Source: Akkermansia sp. (GTDB lineage Bacteria; Verrucomicrobiota; Verrucomicrobiia; Verrucomicrobiales; Akkermansiaceae). Taken from it: a DNA stretch of 64,000 nucleotides. Below, in pieces: positions 7,853-15,996 of this stretch (its first letter is position 1; every line of letters begins with the position of its first letter). Under the pieces are notes generated by a model that had not been told where the DNA came from, made no database searches, and was given only the letters and a program-made list of their open reading frames with translations. Where the stretch lies: assembly GCA_017435365.1 (NCBI GenBank), contig JAFSFD010000023.1, positions 25,884-89,883 of the forward strand, in the 5' to 3' direction. The translations under genes were made by a program, and so were the position numbers.

Positions 7853-9150
7853 GCAAGAACCCGGCAGAACTGAATCCCTATACTGACATCGACCGCGCCT
7901 TGAATATTCCCAGGCGCGTAGGTAATCGCCGCCGCAATGGCTATGAGCTGACGAGGCAGCGCGACATGGTGCCCATCGCCATGGGTGCCGCTACGGCAGC
8001 GGTGGTGGTGCATGCCATGCTCTGGGTGTATTTCCCCTCCTTATCGGTGCTGGGCCTTGGCAAGCTGGTGGATGTGCCGGCTGAGGTGAAGGATCTGGAG
8101 ACCGTGCGTGTGGTCGTGAAAGAACCACCCAAGGAGGAGAAGATAGAAGAAGCCCCGGAGCAGGAAATCGTGGAGCAGCAGCCTCAGGAAATCGAGGAAA
8201 TCAAGCATGAACCGGAGGAAATCGATATTCTGGATGTGGATGTGCCTGAGCTGGTGATGGCTCCCGGCCCCACGGAGCTGGCGGTATCGGAGCCGGTGTA
8301 TGCCGCCGAGGAAGAGACCCCGGTGAGTGAAATGCCGCCGGCGCAGCTGGATTTGAATGCCTTGCAGACCAAGGATTTGACGGAAGAGGCACTGGCCATT
8401 CCTGAACCCACGCCGGTGAACAGCAACGAGGTGGTGGCTGCCGCTACTGCCCAGACCGAAGTGCTGGAAGATGCTTCTTCCCTGATGGAGCAGGATTTGC
8501 GCAAGGCTGCCAGTGAGGCCGGCAACTCCAACCTGCCCAGCGATACCCGCAGCCTGGCCCAGCTCATGGGCGAGGAGCACCTGGGCTCCGGCTCCGGTGT
8601 GGCGCGTCTGGGGGCGGATGTGCTTTTCGGATTCAATGAGTGCCAGCTGAAGAATTCTGCCCGCATCACAATGCTGCAACTGGCTGCCCTCATTCAGAAG
8701 AACCCGCACACATATTTTGTGATTGAAGGGCACACTGACAGCGTGGGTGGCGCGGCATATAACGCGCTTCTCGGTCTGCAGCGAGCTGCTGCCGTGCGCG
8801 CCTGGCTGGTGGGCAATGGGGTGCCGGTGGAAAATGTGTATGTGCGCTCCTGCGGCAGCTCCATGCCGCTGGCTCCGACCACGGGCGACCGCGACCAGCA
8901 GAAGCTGAACCGCCGCGTGGAAATCCACATGCGCGCCGGTGGTGAGGAATTGCCTGCCGGTGCCTGCGATTATAAGTATAATGTAGACCTGACCACGAAA
9001 ATCAGCCAGCAGCTGGCCAAGGGGGTGAAAGTGCCGGAAACGCCCGCTTTCCGTCTCCCCGTGGGGGCCACACGCGAACAGCGCGCTGCAGCAGAGGCTG
9101 CTCGCAAGAAAGCAGAGCAGAACAGGAAGAAGGGCAGAAATGGTCGTTGA
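7849..9150 (+). CDS. Inner-membrane-anchored protein with C-terminal OmpA-like peptidoglycan-binding domain
   Basis: The 433-residue product has a basic cytoplasmic N-terminus (about 45 residues), one membrane segment (about residues 43-62), a long Glu/Pro/Val-rich periplasmic stretch (about 70-250) resembling the spacer of TonB-type proteins, and an OmpA/MotB C-terminal domain (about 255-365) with FVIEGHTDSVG and a DQQKLNRRVEI segment that matches the family's peptidoglycan-binding pattern. A basic Lys/Arg tail follows. It would tie the inner membrane to peptidoglycan. The start codon is TTG at 7849, overlapping the TGA of the upstream gene, and its 3' end overlaps the next gene by 11 bases. 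Confidence 0.78.
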   Translation: MSKNPAELNPYTDIDRALNIPRRVGNRRRNGYELTRQRDMVPIAMGAATAAVVVHAMLWVYFPSLSVLGLGKLVDVPAEVKDLETVRVVVKEPPKEEKIEEAPEQEIVEQQPQEIEEIKHEPEEIDILDVDVPELVMAPGPTELAVSEPVYAAEEETPVSEMPPAQLDLNALQTKDLTEEALAIPEPTPVNSNEVVAAATAQTEVLEDASSLMEQDLRKAASEAGNSNLPSDTRSLAQLMGEEHLGSGSGVARLGADVLFGFNECQLKNSARITMLQLAALIQKNPHTYFVIEGHTDSVGGAAYNALLGLQRAAAVRAWLVGNGVPVENVYVRSCGSSMPLAPTTGDRDQQKLNRRVEIHMRAGGEELPAGACDYKYNVDLTTKISQQLAKGVKVPETPAFRLPVGATREQRAAAEAARKKAEQNRKKGRNGR

Positions 9151-9985
9151 GGAAGGTCAGGTGCTGCCCGGCCGGGCCTTGCCTTTCTGCGGAAACTGCC
9201 GCTGGCTGATTTCGCTGGACTATGATGAGACGCTGCGCACGCATGACCCGGCGCAGCCGGTGCCTGCGGCCTTTTATGAACTGATGCGCGCGTGGCGACC
9301 GCTGGGCGTGCGCTGGGGTATCAATACCGGGCGCACCTTGCCGTACCTCTGCGGGGAGCTTCTGCCCACGGCTCCCTTTCTGCCGGATTTTATCTGCACT
9401 TGCGAGCGTTATGCTTATGTGGCTCAGGAGGATGGCGCACTGCACCCCCTGCGCGAGCACAACGCCCGCTGCCTGGCTCACAATATGCAGGTGCTCGAGC
9501 TGGTTCGCCCGCTCCTGCATGAGCAGCTCCGCGCGCTCCGCAGCGCCAGCCCGCAGTTGCAGTGGATTGTGGCTCCCACCGACCCGCTCTCTGTGGAAGC
9601 TGCGGACTCCGCCACCATGGACAGCATCATGGATTTCCTGAATCCCTTTGTGGCCGGCCTTGAGGGAGTTTCCGCCCAGCGGGCCGGGCGTTACATGCGC
9701 CTGGCCGATGCCCGCTACTGCAAGGGCACCGCCCTGCAGACCGTGGCTCACGAATGGAAGGTGCCCCCGCAGAACTGGGTCATGCTGGGCGATGGCCACA
9801 ATGACCTGCACGCCTTCCGCCTGTTTCCTGCTGCTTTCTGCGGGGCTCCCTCTACCGCCCACCCGGAGGTGCTGGCCTGGATGCATGCGCAGGGTAAATA
9901 TGTTTCCTCCACCCCCGGTGTGATGGAAATCCTGCACGCATGGTATGACCGTACCATGACAGAATGTAAACAAAATCCGTCTTAA
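9140..9985 (+). CDS. HAD-superfamily phosphatase (Cof / sucrose-phosphatase-like)
   Basis: The 281-residue product has HAD motif I as SLDYDET (Asp27 nucleophile, Asp29), motif II near INTGRT, a Lys in a RYCKGTAL segment for motif III and motif IV as MLGDGHNDL. The order and the C2-type cap match the Cof/SPP branch, which dephosphorylates sugar phosphates and similar small molecules. The substrate cannot be told. The gene overlaps the upstream OmpA-domain gene by 11 bases and is likely cotranscribed with it. Confidence 0.8.
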   Translation: MVVEEGQVLPGRALPFCGNCRWLISLDYDETLRTHDPAQPVPAAFYELMRAWRPLGVRWGINTGRTLPYLCGELLPTAPFLPDFICTCERYAYVAQEDGALHPLREHNARCLAHNMQVLELVRPLLHEQLRALRSASPQLQWIVAPTDPLSVEAADSATMDSIMDFLNPFVAGLEGVSAQRAGRYMRLADARYCKGTALQTVAHEWKVPPQNWVMLGDGHNDLHAFRLFPAAFCGAPSTAHPEVLAWMHAQGKYVSSTPGVMEILHAWYDRTMTECKQNPS

Positions 9986-10101
9986 AATTCGCTTTCGACT
10001 TGACTTTTCGGGCAAATGATAGTTTTATATTTCCCCGTTAGCCCCCAGGGCAACCGACAATTCTCCCAATCGAGAAAACCACAAACGACACATAAATCAT
10101 T

Positions 10102-10206
10102 ATGGGATCGCTTAAGAAGAGACGTAAGGCCAAGATTAACAAGCACAAGCGCAGCAAGCGCATGCGCCAGAACCGCCACAAGAAGCGTTTGCGTTACAAG
10201 TCCTAA
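10102..10206 (+). CDS. bS22-like small ribosomal protein (AURKAIP1/COX24 domain)
   Basis: A 34-residue, extremely basic protein that starts MGSLKKRRKAKINKHKR and ends with RHKKRLRYKS. The MGS-K-KRR-K-I-KHK pattern is that of the bacterial AURKAIP1/COX24-domain peptides, the family of bS22 of mycobacteria and mS38 of mitochondria, which sit near the decoding centre of the small subunit. It is an isolated gene with TTGACT at 10000-10005 as a possible -35 box (the -10 is unclear) and a strong terminator right after it. It is short enough to be missed by ordinary gene callers. Confidence 0.8.
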   Translation: MGSLKKRRKAKINKHKRSKRMRQNRHKKRLRYKS

Positions 10207-10250
10207 GCTGCGCGCTTAGGCCACGTCCGCAAGCGACGCTGTTCTTTTCA

Positions 10251-10287
10251 CGGCACTGTTTCCCACCGGATTCAGTGCCGTTTTTTT
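10251..10287 (+). terminator. Rho-independent terminator after the bS22-like gene
   Basis: The stem CGGCACTG (10251-10258) pairs with CAGTGCCG (10273-10280) and is followed by seven T. Confidence 0.85.
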
Positions 10288-10317
10288 ATTGATTACGAAG
10301 CGTTTAGATGCGTACAC

Positions 10318-10346
10318 TTGCCAAATTGATATTCCTTTGGTATAAT
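10318..10346 (+). promoter_or_regulatory. Promoter of ktrB, start-codon proximal
   Basis: TTGCCA, 17 bases, TATAAT; eight bases separate the -10 box from the GTG at 10355, so the transcript would be essentially leaderless. Confidence 0.7.
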
Positions 10347-10354
10347 GATCGCAC

Positions 10355-12145
10355 GTGAGACCTCAGACTCAAAAGGAACACCGCCACAGGGTGCTGGAAT
10401 TGCCGGAGATACTGTCCGGGCTGCTGGTGCTTTTCGTGGTGCTGTGGGAGGCCTGTTTTGAGGGTGTGGCCAATTCGCCAGCCTACCGGGAAGCCTTTGT
10501 GGATGGCACTTACCTGTTGTTGTGCGGTCTGGTGTGGTTCAACACGCTGGTGGTGATTCTGCATCTGGTGAGTGAATGGGTGCGCTACGGGGTGCCGGGG
10601 CGCTTCCTGTGGGTGCAGTTGCTGGTGGGCATCGTGGCTTCGGCGGTTATCTACGGATGTGTATGGGAGATTTTCGGGCGCTGGGCCTTTCTGGCAAGTC
10701 TGGTGTGCAGTTTCCTGCTGGGGGGCTTTTCCCTCGGCACGCTGGGCAACATCATTCTGGCCCGCCGCTCAAATCCGGTGAACAATGGCAGCCGCTGGTC
10801 ACCGGCGGTGCGCTTCTTCACCTATATGGTGGGTCTGGTGCTGCTCAGTACGCTTCTGCTGCTGACGCCCGGCGCCACGAATACCCCGATTTCCCTGGTA
10901 GATGCGTTTTTCACCTGTGCATCGGCCACTTCGATAACCGGCCTCACCTCTGTGGATGTGGCCTCGACCTTCACCCCGCTGGGTAAACTGGTGCTGCTGC
11001 TGGATATCCAGATTGGCGCCATCGGCGTGATGACTTTTTCCTATTTTGTGCTCATGATGGTGGGCAAGCGCCTGGCGGTGCGCGATAGTATGTCTGTTTC
11101 CGGCATGCTGGACCAGCAGGGGGTGAATGTGGTGCCATCGCTGTTGCGGGCTGTATTCTTTGTGACCCTGCTGGCGGAGGCAGTGGGCGCCGTGAGCCTG
11201 TATTATCTCTGGAAGGACATGCCCGGCTTCCCGCAGGAGGATTTGTGGGGCTATGCGGTTTTTCATGCTGTTTCTGCGTTCTGCAATGCGGGTATCAATA
11301 TTTTCCCGAGCGGAATGGAGCAGGTGGGGGTGGCAAATTGCAAGATGGTGCAGCTGGTCATGATGCTGCTGGTGCTGGCGGGTACGGTGGGCTTCGGTGT
11401 ATATCTGGAGGGACTGACTCGCCTGAAGAATAAGCTGGCCGGCAAGCGCAGCGCCCTGCGCTGGAGTACAAACTCCTGGCTGGTAATCCGGGTGATGCTG
11501 ATTGTGATGCTGGTGGGCACGGTGGGCCTCACCCTGCTGGCTGCTTTTGAGCCTTCTGCCCACCAGGCTCATGGCACGTTCAACCTCTGGGAGTCTCTGT
11601 GGAATGCGGTGGGACGCTCGGCCGGGTTTTCACTCAGCGACATCGGCGAATACGGCCCGGTTTACCAGCTTTTCCTGGCTTTTCTGATGTTTGTGGGTGG
11701 CAACCCCGCCGGTACAGGCGGCGGTGTGTATGCACCGGTGTTTGCGCTGTGCCTGCTGGAGGTATACCGTGTGTTGCAAGGCAAGCAGGACCTGGAGCTG
11801 CACAACCGCCGCATAGCCCGCAACACCGTGGAGCGAGCCATGGCCACAGTGGTGCTTTCCATTTTCTGGATTGTATTCACTACGCTGCTGCTTATGCTGC
11901 TGGAGCCGGCTGTGGCGCAGCAGCCGCAGGGGGTGGTGAAGCTGCTCTTCATGGAGGTGAGTGCCTACACCACCACCGGTTTTGACCTGGGCGCCCTGAA
12001 TCAGATTTCGTCTGTTTCCAAGTTGCTCGTATCGCTCAACATGCTGTTCGGGCGCGTGGGCATGTTCACCTTCATGCTTATCTTCATCCGCCAGAAGGAA
12101 CCTAACCCCATCCGCCTGCCGGAAACTCGTTTACCCCTCAACTGA
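10355..12145 (+). CDS. ktrB: Potassium uptake channel subunit, TrkH/KtrB family
   Basis: The 596-residue multi-pass membrane protein has the four-fold pore architecture of Trk/Ktr/HKT transporters. Pore-loop segments with selectivity Gly are seen in SATSITGLTSVDV, AFCNAGINIFP, VGRSAGFSLSD and AYTTTGFDLGAL, and GNPAGTGGGVYAP is the conserved loop before the last helices. About four extra N-terminal hydrophobic segments make it longer than typical KtrB. It starts with GTG right after a -10 box. The next gene encodes the matching RCK regulatory subunit 9 bases downstream, so together they form a K+ uptake system. Confidence 0.92.
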   Translation: MRPQTQKEHRHRVLELPEILSGLLVLFVVLWEACFEGVANSPAYREAFVDGTYLLLCGLVWFNTLVVILHLVSEWVRYGVPGRFLWVQLLVGIVASAVIYGCVWEIFGRWAFLASLVCSFLLGGFSLGTLGNIILARRSNPVNNGSRWSPAVRFFTYMVGLVLLSTLLLLTPGATNTPISLVDAFFTCASATSITGLTSVDVASTFTPLGKLVLLLDIQIGAIGVMTFSYFVLMMVGKRLAVRDSMSVSGMLDQQGVNVVPSLLRAVFFVTLLAEAVGAVSLYYLWKDMPGFPQEDLWGYAVFHAVSAFCNAGINIFPSGMEQVGVANCKMVQLVMMLLVLAGTVGFGVYLEGLTRLKNKLAGKRSALRWSTNSWLVIRVMLIVMLVGTVGLTLLAAFEPSAHQAHGTFNLWESLWNAVGRSAGFSLSDIGEYGPVYQLFLAFLMFVGGNPAGTGGGVYAPVFALCLLEVYRVLQGKQDLELHNRRIARNTVERAMATVVLSIFWIVFTTLLLMLLEPAVAQQPQGVVKLLFMEVSAYTTTGFDLGALNQISSVSKLLVSLNMLFGRVGMFTFMLIFIRQKEPNPIRLPETRLPLN

Positions 12146-12154
12146 TAAATTGTT

Positions 12155-12868
12155 ATGAAATTCGTTATTATCGGTATTGGTCAGTTCGGCCGCGCCCTGG
12201 CTCTGCATCTGGCAGATTTAGGCTTTGAAGTCACCATCCTGGACGAGCGCGAATCCATCATCACTGAGTTGAAGGACCGTGTGACGTATGCTCTGGTGGG
12301 CGATGCCACGGATATCCGCGTGCTGCGCCAGCTGGAACTGGTTGGCGAGGATACCTATGTGATTGTGGCCGTGGGTGAGCAGTTTGAGCGAAACCTCCTC
12401 ATTACTGCCCAATTGAAGGAGCTGGGAGCCACAAACCTGATGACCCGCAGTGTGAACGAATTGCATGGCAAACTGCTCAAGCTCATCGGCGTGAATGACC
12501 TTATCCGTGTGGAGGATGTGGCCGCCCGCCAGCTGGCTGCCCGCTTCACGAATGAGGGTATGATGCGCCTGCGCCGCATGGATGCCACTCACTCCCTGGC
12601 CGATGTTCGCCTGCCGGAGGAATGGGTGGGCCGCAAGCTTATGGATGTGGGACTGCGCTCGGAGTTCCGCCTGAACCTGCTGACGGTGAGACGCGGCAAG
12701 GTGAAGGAGAACCCGACCCCGGACGATGTGCTTTCCGAGCCCGAGCAGCCGGTCATTGATATGCCGGATGCCTCCCTGGAGTTTCAGCTGGGCGATGTGC
12801 TGGTGGTGTTCGGCAAGGACGGTGACTTGCAGCGTTTTGTGGAAAAATTTGACTTGCAGGGGGAATGA
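12155..12868 (+). CDS. ktrA: Potassium uptake regulatory subunit, KtrA/TrkA family
   Basis: The 237-residue cytosolic protein binds nucleotide and gates the KtrB channel. The N-terminal RCK_N domain has the Rossmann motif IIGIGQFGRALA, the acidic strand end TILDERE and VGDATDIRVLRQ; a C-terminal RCK_C domain follows (about residues 140-235, LPEEWVGRKLMDVGLR). It starts 9 bases after ktrB and its stop overlaps the next start (ATGA). Confidence 0.92.
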   Translation: MKFVIIGIGQFGRALALHLADLGFEVTILDERESIITELKDRVTYALVGDATDIRVLRQLELVGEDTYVIVAVGEQFERNLLITAQLKELGATNLMTRSVNELHGKLLKLIGVNDLIRVEDVAARQLAARFTNEGMMRLRRMDATHSLADVRLPEEWVGRKLMDVGLRSEFRLNLLTVRRGKVKENPTPDDVLSEPEQPVIDMPDASLEFQLGDVLVVFGKDGDLQRFVEKFDLQGE

Positions 12869-13491
12869 GCGCGCGCGTGACACTGCCGGAGAAACGATAC
12901 GCCGGCTACATTTTTGACCTGGACGGTACGCTGGTGGACAGCATGCCGGTGCATTACAAAGCCTGGCGCTGGGCGCTGCGGGAGCATGGTGCCCCGCAGC
13001 ACGTTTTCCGGTGGGAGGAGTTTGTGGCTCACGGCGGTATGGCCGCACCGGATATCGTGGCCGACCTGAATGCGACATACGGCCTGAGCATGGAGCCCGA
13101 GACCGTGGCGGATGACAAACGCAACCGCTATGCCTGGCTCCTGCAGAATGAAACGCTGCCTGTTATCCCGGAGACGGTCAATCTCGTGCGCCGGCTCAAA
13201 GAGCAGGGGATTCCCTACGCCATCGGCACCGGCAGCATGCCCTCCGGTGCCACGGATACCCTGGAATCGGCCGGTGTGGCAGATTTATTTCCTATCATGG
13301 TGACTCCGGCGGATGTGCCGCCGGGATTCGGTAAACCCAGACCGGATATTTTCCTGCTGTGCGCTGAACGCATGGGGGTGAATCCACGCGAATGCGTGGT
13401 GTTTGAAGATGCCGAACCCGGTATCCAGGCTGCCATGGTCGGTGGAATGGACTACGTGCGCGTGGGCGAATGCCCGCCGGTGCGCGATTAA
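12865..13491 (+). CDS. HAD-superfamily hydrolase, beta-phosphoglucomutase-like
   Basis: The 208-residue protein has motif I FDLDGTLVDSMPVHYKAW, the classic start of subfamily IA enzymes such as beta-phosphoglucomutase and sugar-phosphate phosphatases, a Thr/Ser in GTGS for motif II, a Lys in FGKPRPD for motif III and VFEDAEPGIQAA for motif IV. The substrate is not evident. Its ATG overlaps the ktrA stop. It ends in a TTAA shared with the stop codon of the convergent downstream gene. Confidence 0.85.
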   Translation: MSARVTLPEKRYAGYIFDLDGTLVDSMPVHYKAWRWALREHGAPQHVFRWEEFVAHGGMAAPDIVADLNATYGLSMEPETVADDKRNRYAWLLQNETLPVIPETVNLVRRLKEQGIPYAIGTGSMPSGATDTLESAGVADLFPIMVTPADVPPGFGKPRPDIFLLCAERMGVNPRECVVFEDAEPGIQAAMVGGMDYVRVGECPPVRD

Positions 13492-14300
13492 TCGTGAATC
13501 CCACAGCGGCGCACGCACTCTTCCCAGGTGGTGGGGGCTTGCATGAGCTCGGTGAGCCAGGGCTCATCCGGCAGCTTGTGGGCGCGGTTGAATGCCGCCG
13601 GACGGGTGATGCGCGTGAAGAGCACGCGTTTCATGGCGCTTTTCGGGATGCGGCGCAGCCCGTAGCCTGCGGGCTGTCCCTCCCGCGCCTTGTGCGATGA
13701 CCACACGCAGGCTGTGTCGCCCTCGTCCTTGACCAGTATGACCAGGTGCCCCCGCTCCCGGCCGCCTATGTGCTCGTTCCACCAGATTTTCAGAACATCG
13801 GATGGCCGGGCCTGCTTCCAATCGGTGAAATTGACGCCGGCGCCCAGCCGGTGAACCAGCAGGGCAAAGCCGGGGCCGTTTGCGTTTGCGTACCCCCAGG
13901 GACCCTCTCCGTCCTTGACCAGGCGTGGCATGAGCGCCTGCCAGGCTGCGGGGGAAATGGCCCGGTAACGGTTCTGCGTTTCCCAGTGTAACAATGCAGA
14001 GAGTGTGGCCACCCACACCGCCGATGAGCAGAACGATGGGCGCGCAACCATCGGGTTGAAAAGCGGTCGCTTCCGGCGCGCGTCCCAGGTGAAGGAATCT
14101 ACCAGCGCCTGCTTGGCTCTGTCGTCCGTGCTGTAGCCACCCGGGCCGATGCGCTGCATGGACATGATGGCCCCCTGCATGCTTTTCCACCACGGATAGG
14201 CGGCTCGTGCACCGGTGACGCTACGGTGCCTGAGTTGCTGTGCTTCAGTCATCGGGGCGCAGCAGAGCAGAAGAAGTAGTGCCAGAGATAGAAAACGCAT
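13488..14300 (-). CDS. Secreted protein, possible NlpC/P60- or amidase-like cysteine enzyme
   Basis: The 270-residue product starts with a signal peptide (MRFLSLALLLLLCCA, likely cut after TEA). A FCSSAVWVATL helix with Cys91 and a later strand RGHLVILV with His185 give the Cys-helix and His-strand order of papain-like amidases such as NlpC/P60, but I cannot assign a family and the Cys/His pairing is inference. A longer in-frame start at 14339 is rejected because the signal peptide begins at 14300 and a -10 box (TATAGA) lies just upstream. Its stop codon shares TTAA with the convergent HAD gene. Confidence 0.6.
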   Translation of the reverse strand: MRFLSLALLLLLCCAPMTEAQQLRHRSVTGARAAYPWWKSMQGAIMSMQRIGPGGYSTDDRAKQALVDSFTWDARRKRPLFNPMVARPSFCSSAVWVATLSALLHWETQNRYRAISPAAWQALMPRLVKDGEGPWGYANANGPGFALLVHRLGAGVNFTDWKQARPSDVLKIWWNEHIGGRERGHLVILVKDEGDTACVWSSHKAREGQPAGYGLRRIPKSAMKRVLFTRITRPAAFNRAHKLPDEPWLTELMQAPTTWEECVRRCGIHD

Positions 14301-14312
14301 GTGGTAGCAGAG

Positions 14313-14339
14313 TCTATAACACCGGGCAATGGATGGCAA
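14313..14339 (-). promoter_or_regulatory. Possible promoter of the secreted cysteine-enzyme-like gene
   Basis: On the minus strand TTGCCA, 15 bases (short), TATAGA, then 12 bases to the ATG at 14300. Confidence 0.4.
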
Positions 14340-14390
14340 GCAAAATATCCTACAGGATGAAGAGCCTTTAATGTTATAGTCTAATTATGC

Positions 14391-14418
14391 TTGACTTTCA
14401 GCTTTCGTTTGCTATGAT
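14391..14418 (+). promoter_or_regulatory. Promoter of the outer-membrane barrel gene, start-codon proximal
   Basis: TTGACT, 16 bases, TATGAT; seven bases to the ATG at 14426. It lies inside the longer open frame starting at 14387, so it decides the start. Confidence 0.65.
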
Positions 14419-14425
14419 GCACGCC

Positions 14426-15370
14426 ATGAAAAAGACCCTGCTCCTGCTTTCAGTGCTGGCCCCAGCCGCCTGTGCTTCTGAATGGTTTGATTCGCTGGTG
14501 GATGATACATCCGCAGTTGCGTGGAACCTTTATAGCGATTGGCATCATAAGCTGCCGGAGAGCGGGTTGTTCCCCAGCTTCTTCTCTTTTGAGACGGTTT
14601 CCAATATGGGCGAACGCCATGGCGGCTCCACGCTCAGCTGGCAGAAGCTGGGGCTGTGCGTGCCTCTTGCCGACCCCCGAAAATCCGGCGGCAAGGATTG
14701 GATGTTCAATGCATCTGCCAATGCAGAGCTGACCTTCATGGATGCAGATGGTGAGTTTGATTTGCGCCGGAACGAGCTCTATAATTTTTCCCTGCCGGTG
14801 ACCGCCATCATTCCCCGCGATAACGGGAATATGATGATTTTTGCCATCGCGCCCGCTCTCGCCACGGATTTTGTACACCGCGCTCACAGTTTTCATGTGA
14901 ACCTCCTGTTCTCGTACAGCGTGCAGCATAGTGAAACATTCACCTATTCCGTGGGTATCGGCCATTCGCCGGATGCCACCATCATGGGCTTCATGCCCGT
15001 GTTCTCTTTCGACTGGAAGATGTCGCCCGAGTGGACGATGCATCTGAGTGGCCTGAATTACAGCATCACGCGCAATATGGGCCAGGGTCTTGAGCTGGGC
15101 GCCTTCGTGGATGGCGCGGGTGGTTCCTGGGCGGTGAGCACGCCGAGCGGCACGCGCATGCTGCGCGTCCGCTCCCTGGTGGCAGGCCTGAAGGCCGCCT
15201 ACGATTTCTCCAAGCCCGGTGAAACAAAGAGGCTGGCCATACTTTGCGTAGGCAGCACCCTGATAACCACAGCTGATATTCTGCGCTACAATTCCGACAT
15301 GGATCGGGTGAAGGGCCACCACTATCATCCCGGGTTGTATGTGTCTGCCGCGGTGGACTTCCGTTTCTGA
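14426..15370 (+). CDS. Secreted beta-barrel-like outer membrane protein, unknown
   Basis: The 314-residue product starts with a clear signal peptide (MKKTLLLLSVLAPAACA, likely cut after CAS). The mature part alternates polar and hydrophobic residues, is rich in aromatic residues and ends in AAVDFRF, with the terminal Phe recognised by the Bam machinery. These features suggest a small outer-membrane beta-barrel. I recognise no named family. The start is set by the promoter whose -10 box lies 7 bases upstream. It is convergent with the lipocalin gene. Confidence 0.65.
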   Translation: MKKTLLLLSVLAPAACASEWFDSLVDDTSAVAWNLYSDWHHKLPESGLFPSFFSFETVSNMGERHGGSTLSWQKLGLCVPLADPRKSGGKDWMFNASANAELTFMDADGEFDLRRNELYNFSLPVTAIIPRDNGNMMIFAIAPALATDFVHRAHSFHVNLLFSYSVQHSETFTYSVGIGHSPDATIMGFMPVFSFDWKMSPEWTMHLSGLNYSITRNMGQGLELGAFVDGAGGSWAVSTPSGTRMLRVRSLVAGLKAAYDFSKPGETKRLAILCVGSTLITTADILRYNSDMDRVKGHHYHPGLYVSAAVDFRF

Positions 15371-15381
15371 CGGGAACCTGA

Positions 15382-15879
15382 CTATTGTCTGGTGAAGCGG
15401 AGCTTCGAGGTATCAAAGCCGCGGCGCTCCGCTTCCTGCTTCAATTTTCTGATGGTTTCAGGTTTCGGGTTGCGCTCCCGCGTGAGCAGCCAGAGGTAGT
15501 CTTCATCATCTCCGGAGACCAGGGCCGCCTGATAATCCTTATCTACATACAGAATGTGATAAGGAGCTCCGAACCACCAGTAGGGCCATACGAATGAGAC
15601 TTCCAGGATGCCGTCCTTGACGGGGAAAGCGCGGCCGGAGGCCTGTTTGAAATGCCCTGTTTCATTTCTGCCGCTGTTCATTACGTTGAGGCTGCCGTCC
15701 GGTCCTGGGGTGTAATCTGTATAGACCTGCTCCATTCCTTCTTCGAACCAGTTCTCGTATCTGGCTTGTTCATACCAGCGCCCCTGGTACCGGGTCAGAG
15801 AGACATTTGCCTGCGGTGTGGTATCGGCTGCGATACAGGTGCTGGCCAGAAGTATCAGAAGTGAATAAAAACTTTTCAT
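15382..15879 (-). CDS. Lipocalin family protein (Blc-like)
   Basis: The 165-residue secreted protein has the lipocalin signature GRWYEQARYENWFEEG after a signal peptide (MKSFYSLLILLASTCIA). The downstream pattern, FVWPYWWFGAPYHILYVDKDYQAALVSG then YLWLLTRERNP, is that of bacterial lipocalins such as E. coli Blc, which bind lysophospholipids or fatty acids at the cell envelope. The signal peptide lacks a standard lipobox, so it is probably periplasmic rather than lipid-anchored. The frame stays open to 15963, but the signal peptide sets the start at 15879. It is divergent from bamD. Confidence 0.85.
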   Translation of the reverse strand: MKSFYSLLILLASTCIAADTTPQANVSLTRYQGRWYEQARYENWFEEGMEQVYTDYTPGPDGSLNVMNSGRNETGHFKQASGRAFPVKDGILEVSFVWPYWWFGAPYHILYVDKDYQAALVSGDDEDYLWLLTRERNPKPETIRKLKQEAERRGFDTSKLRFTRQ

Positions 15880-15957
15880 AACGCAGAGAGACGGAAAAAC
15901 CTCTGTTCGTTGATAAACTGTTGGCGGGAATAAGACACAAGCTGCTGATATTTGAAC

Positions 15958-15987
15958 TTGCACAAGCGGGCTGAAGCGTGCTATTCT
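15958..15987 (+). promoter_or_regulatory. Promoter of bamD, start-codon proximal
   Basis: TTGCAC, 18 bases, TATTCT; nine bases to the ATG at 15997. Confidence 0.55.
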
Positions 15988-15996
15988 TTAGCTGAC

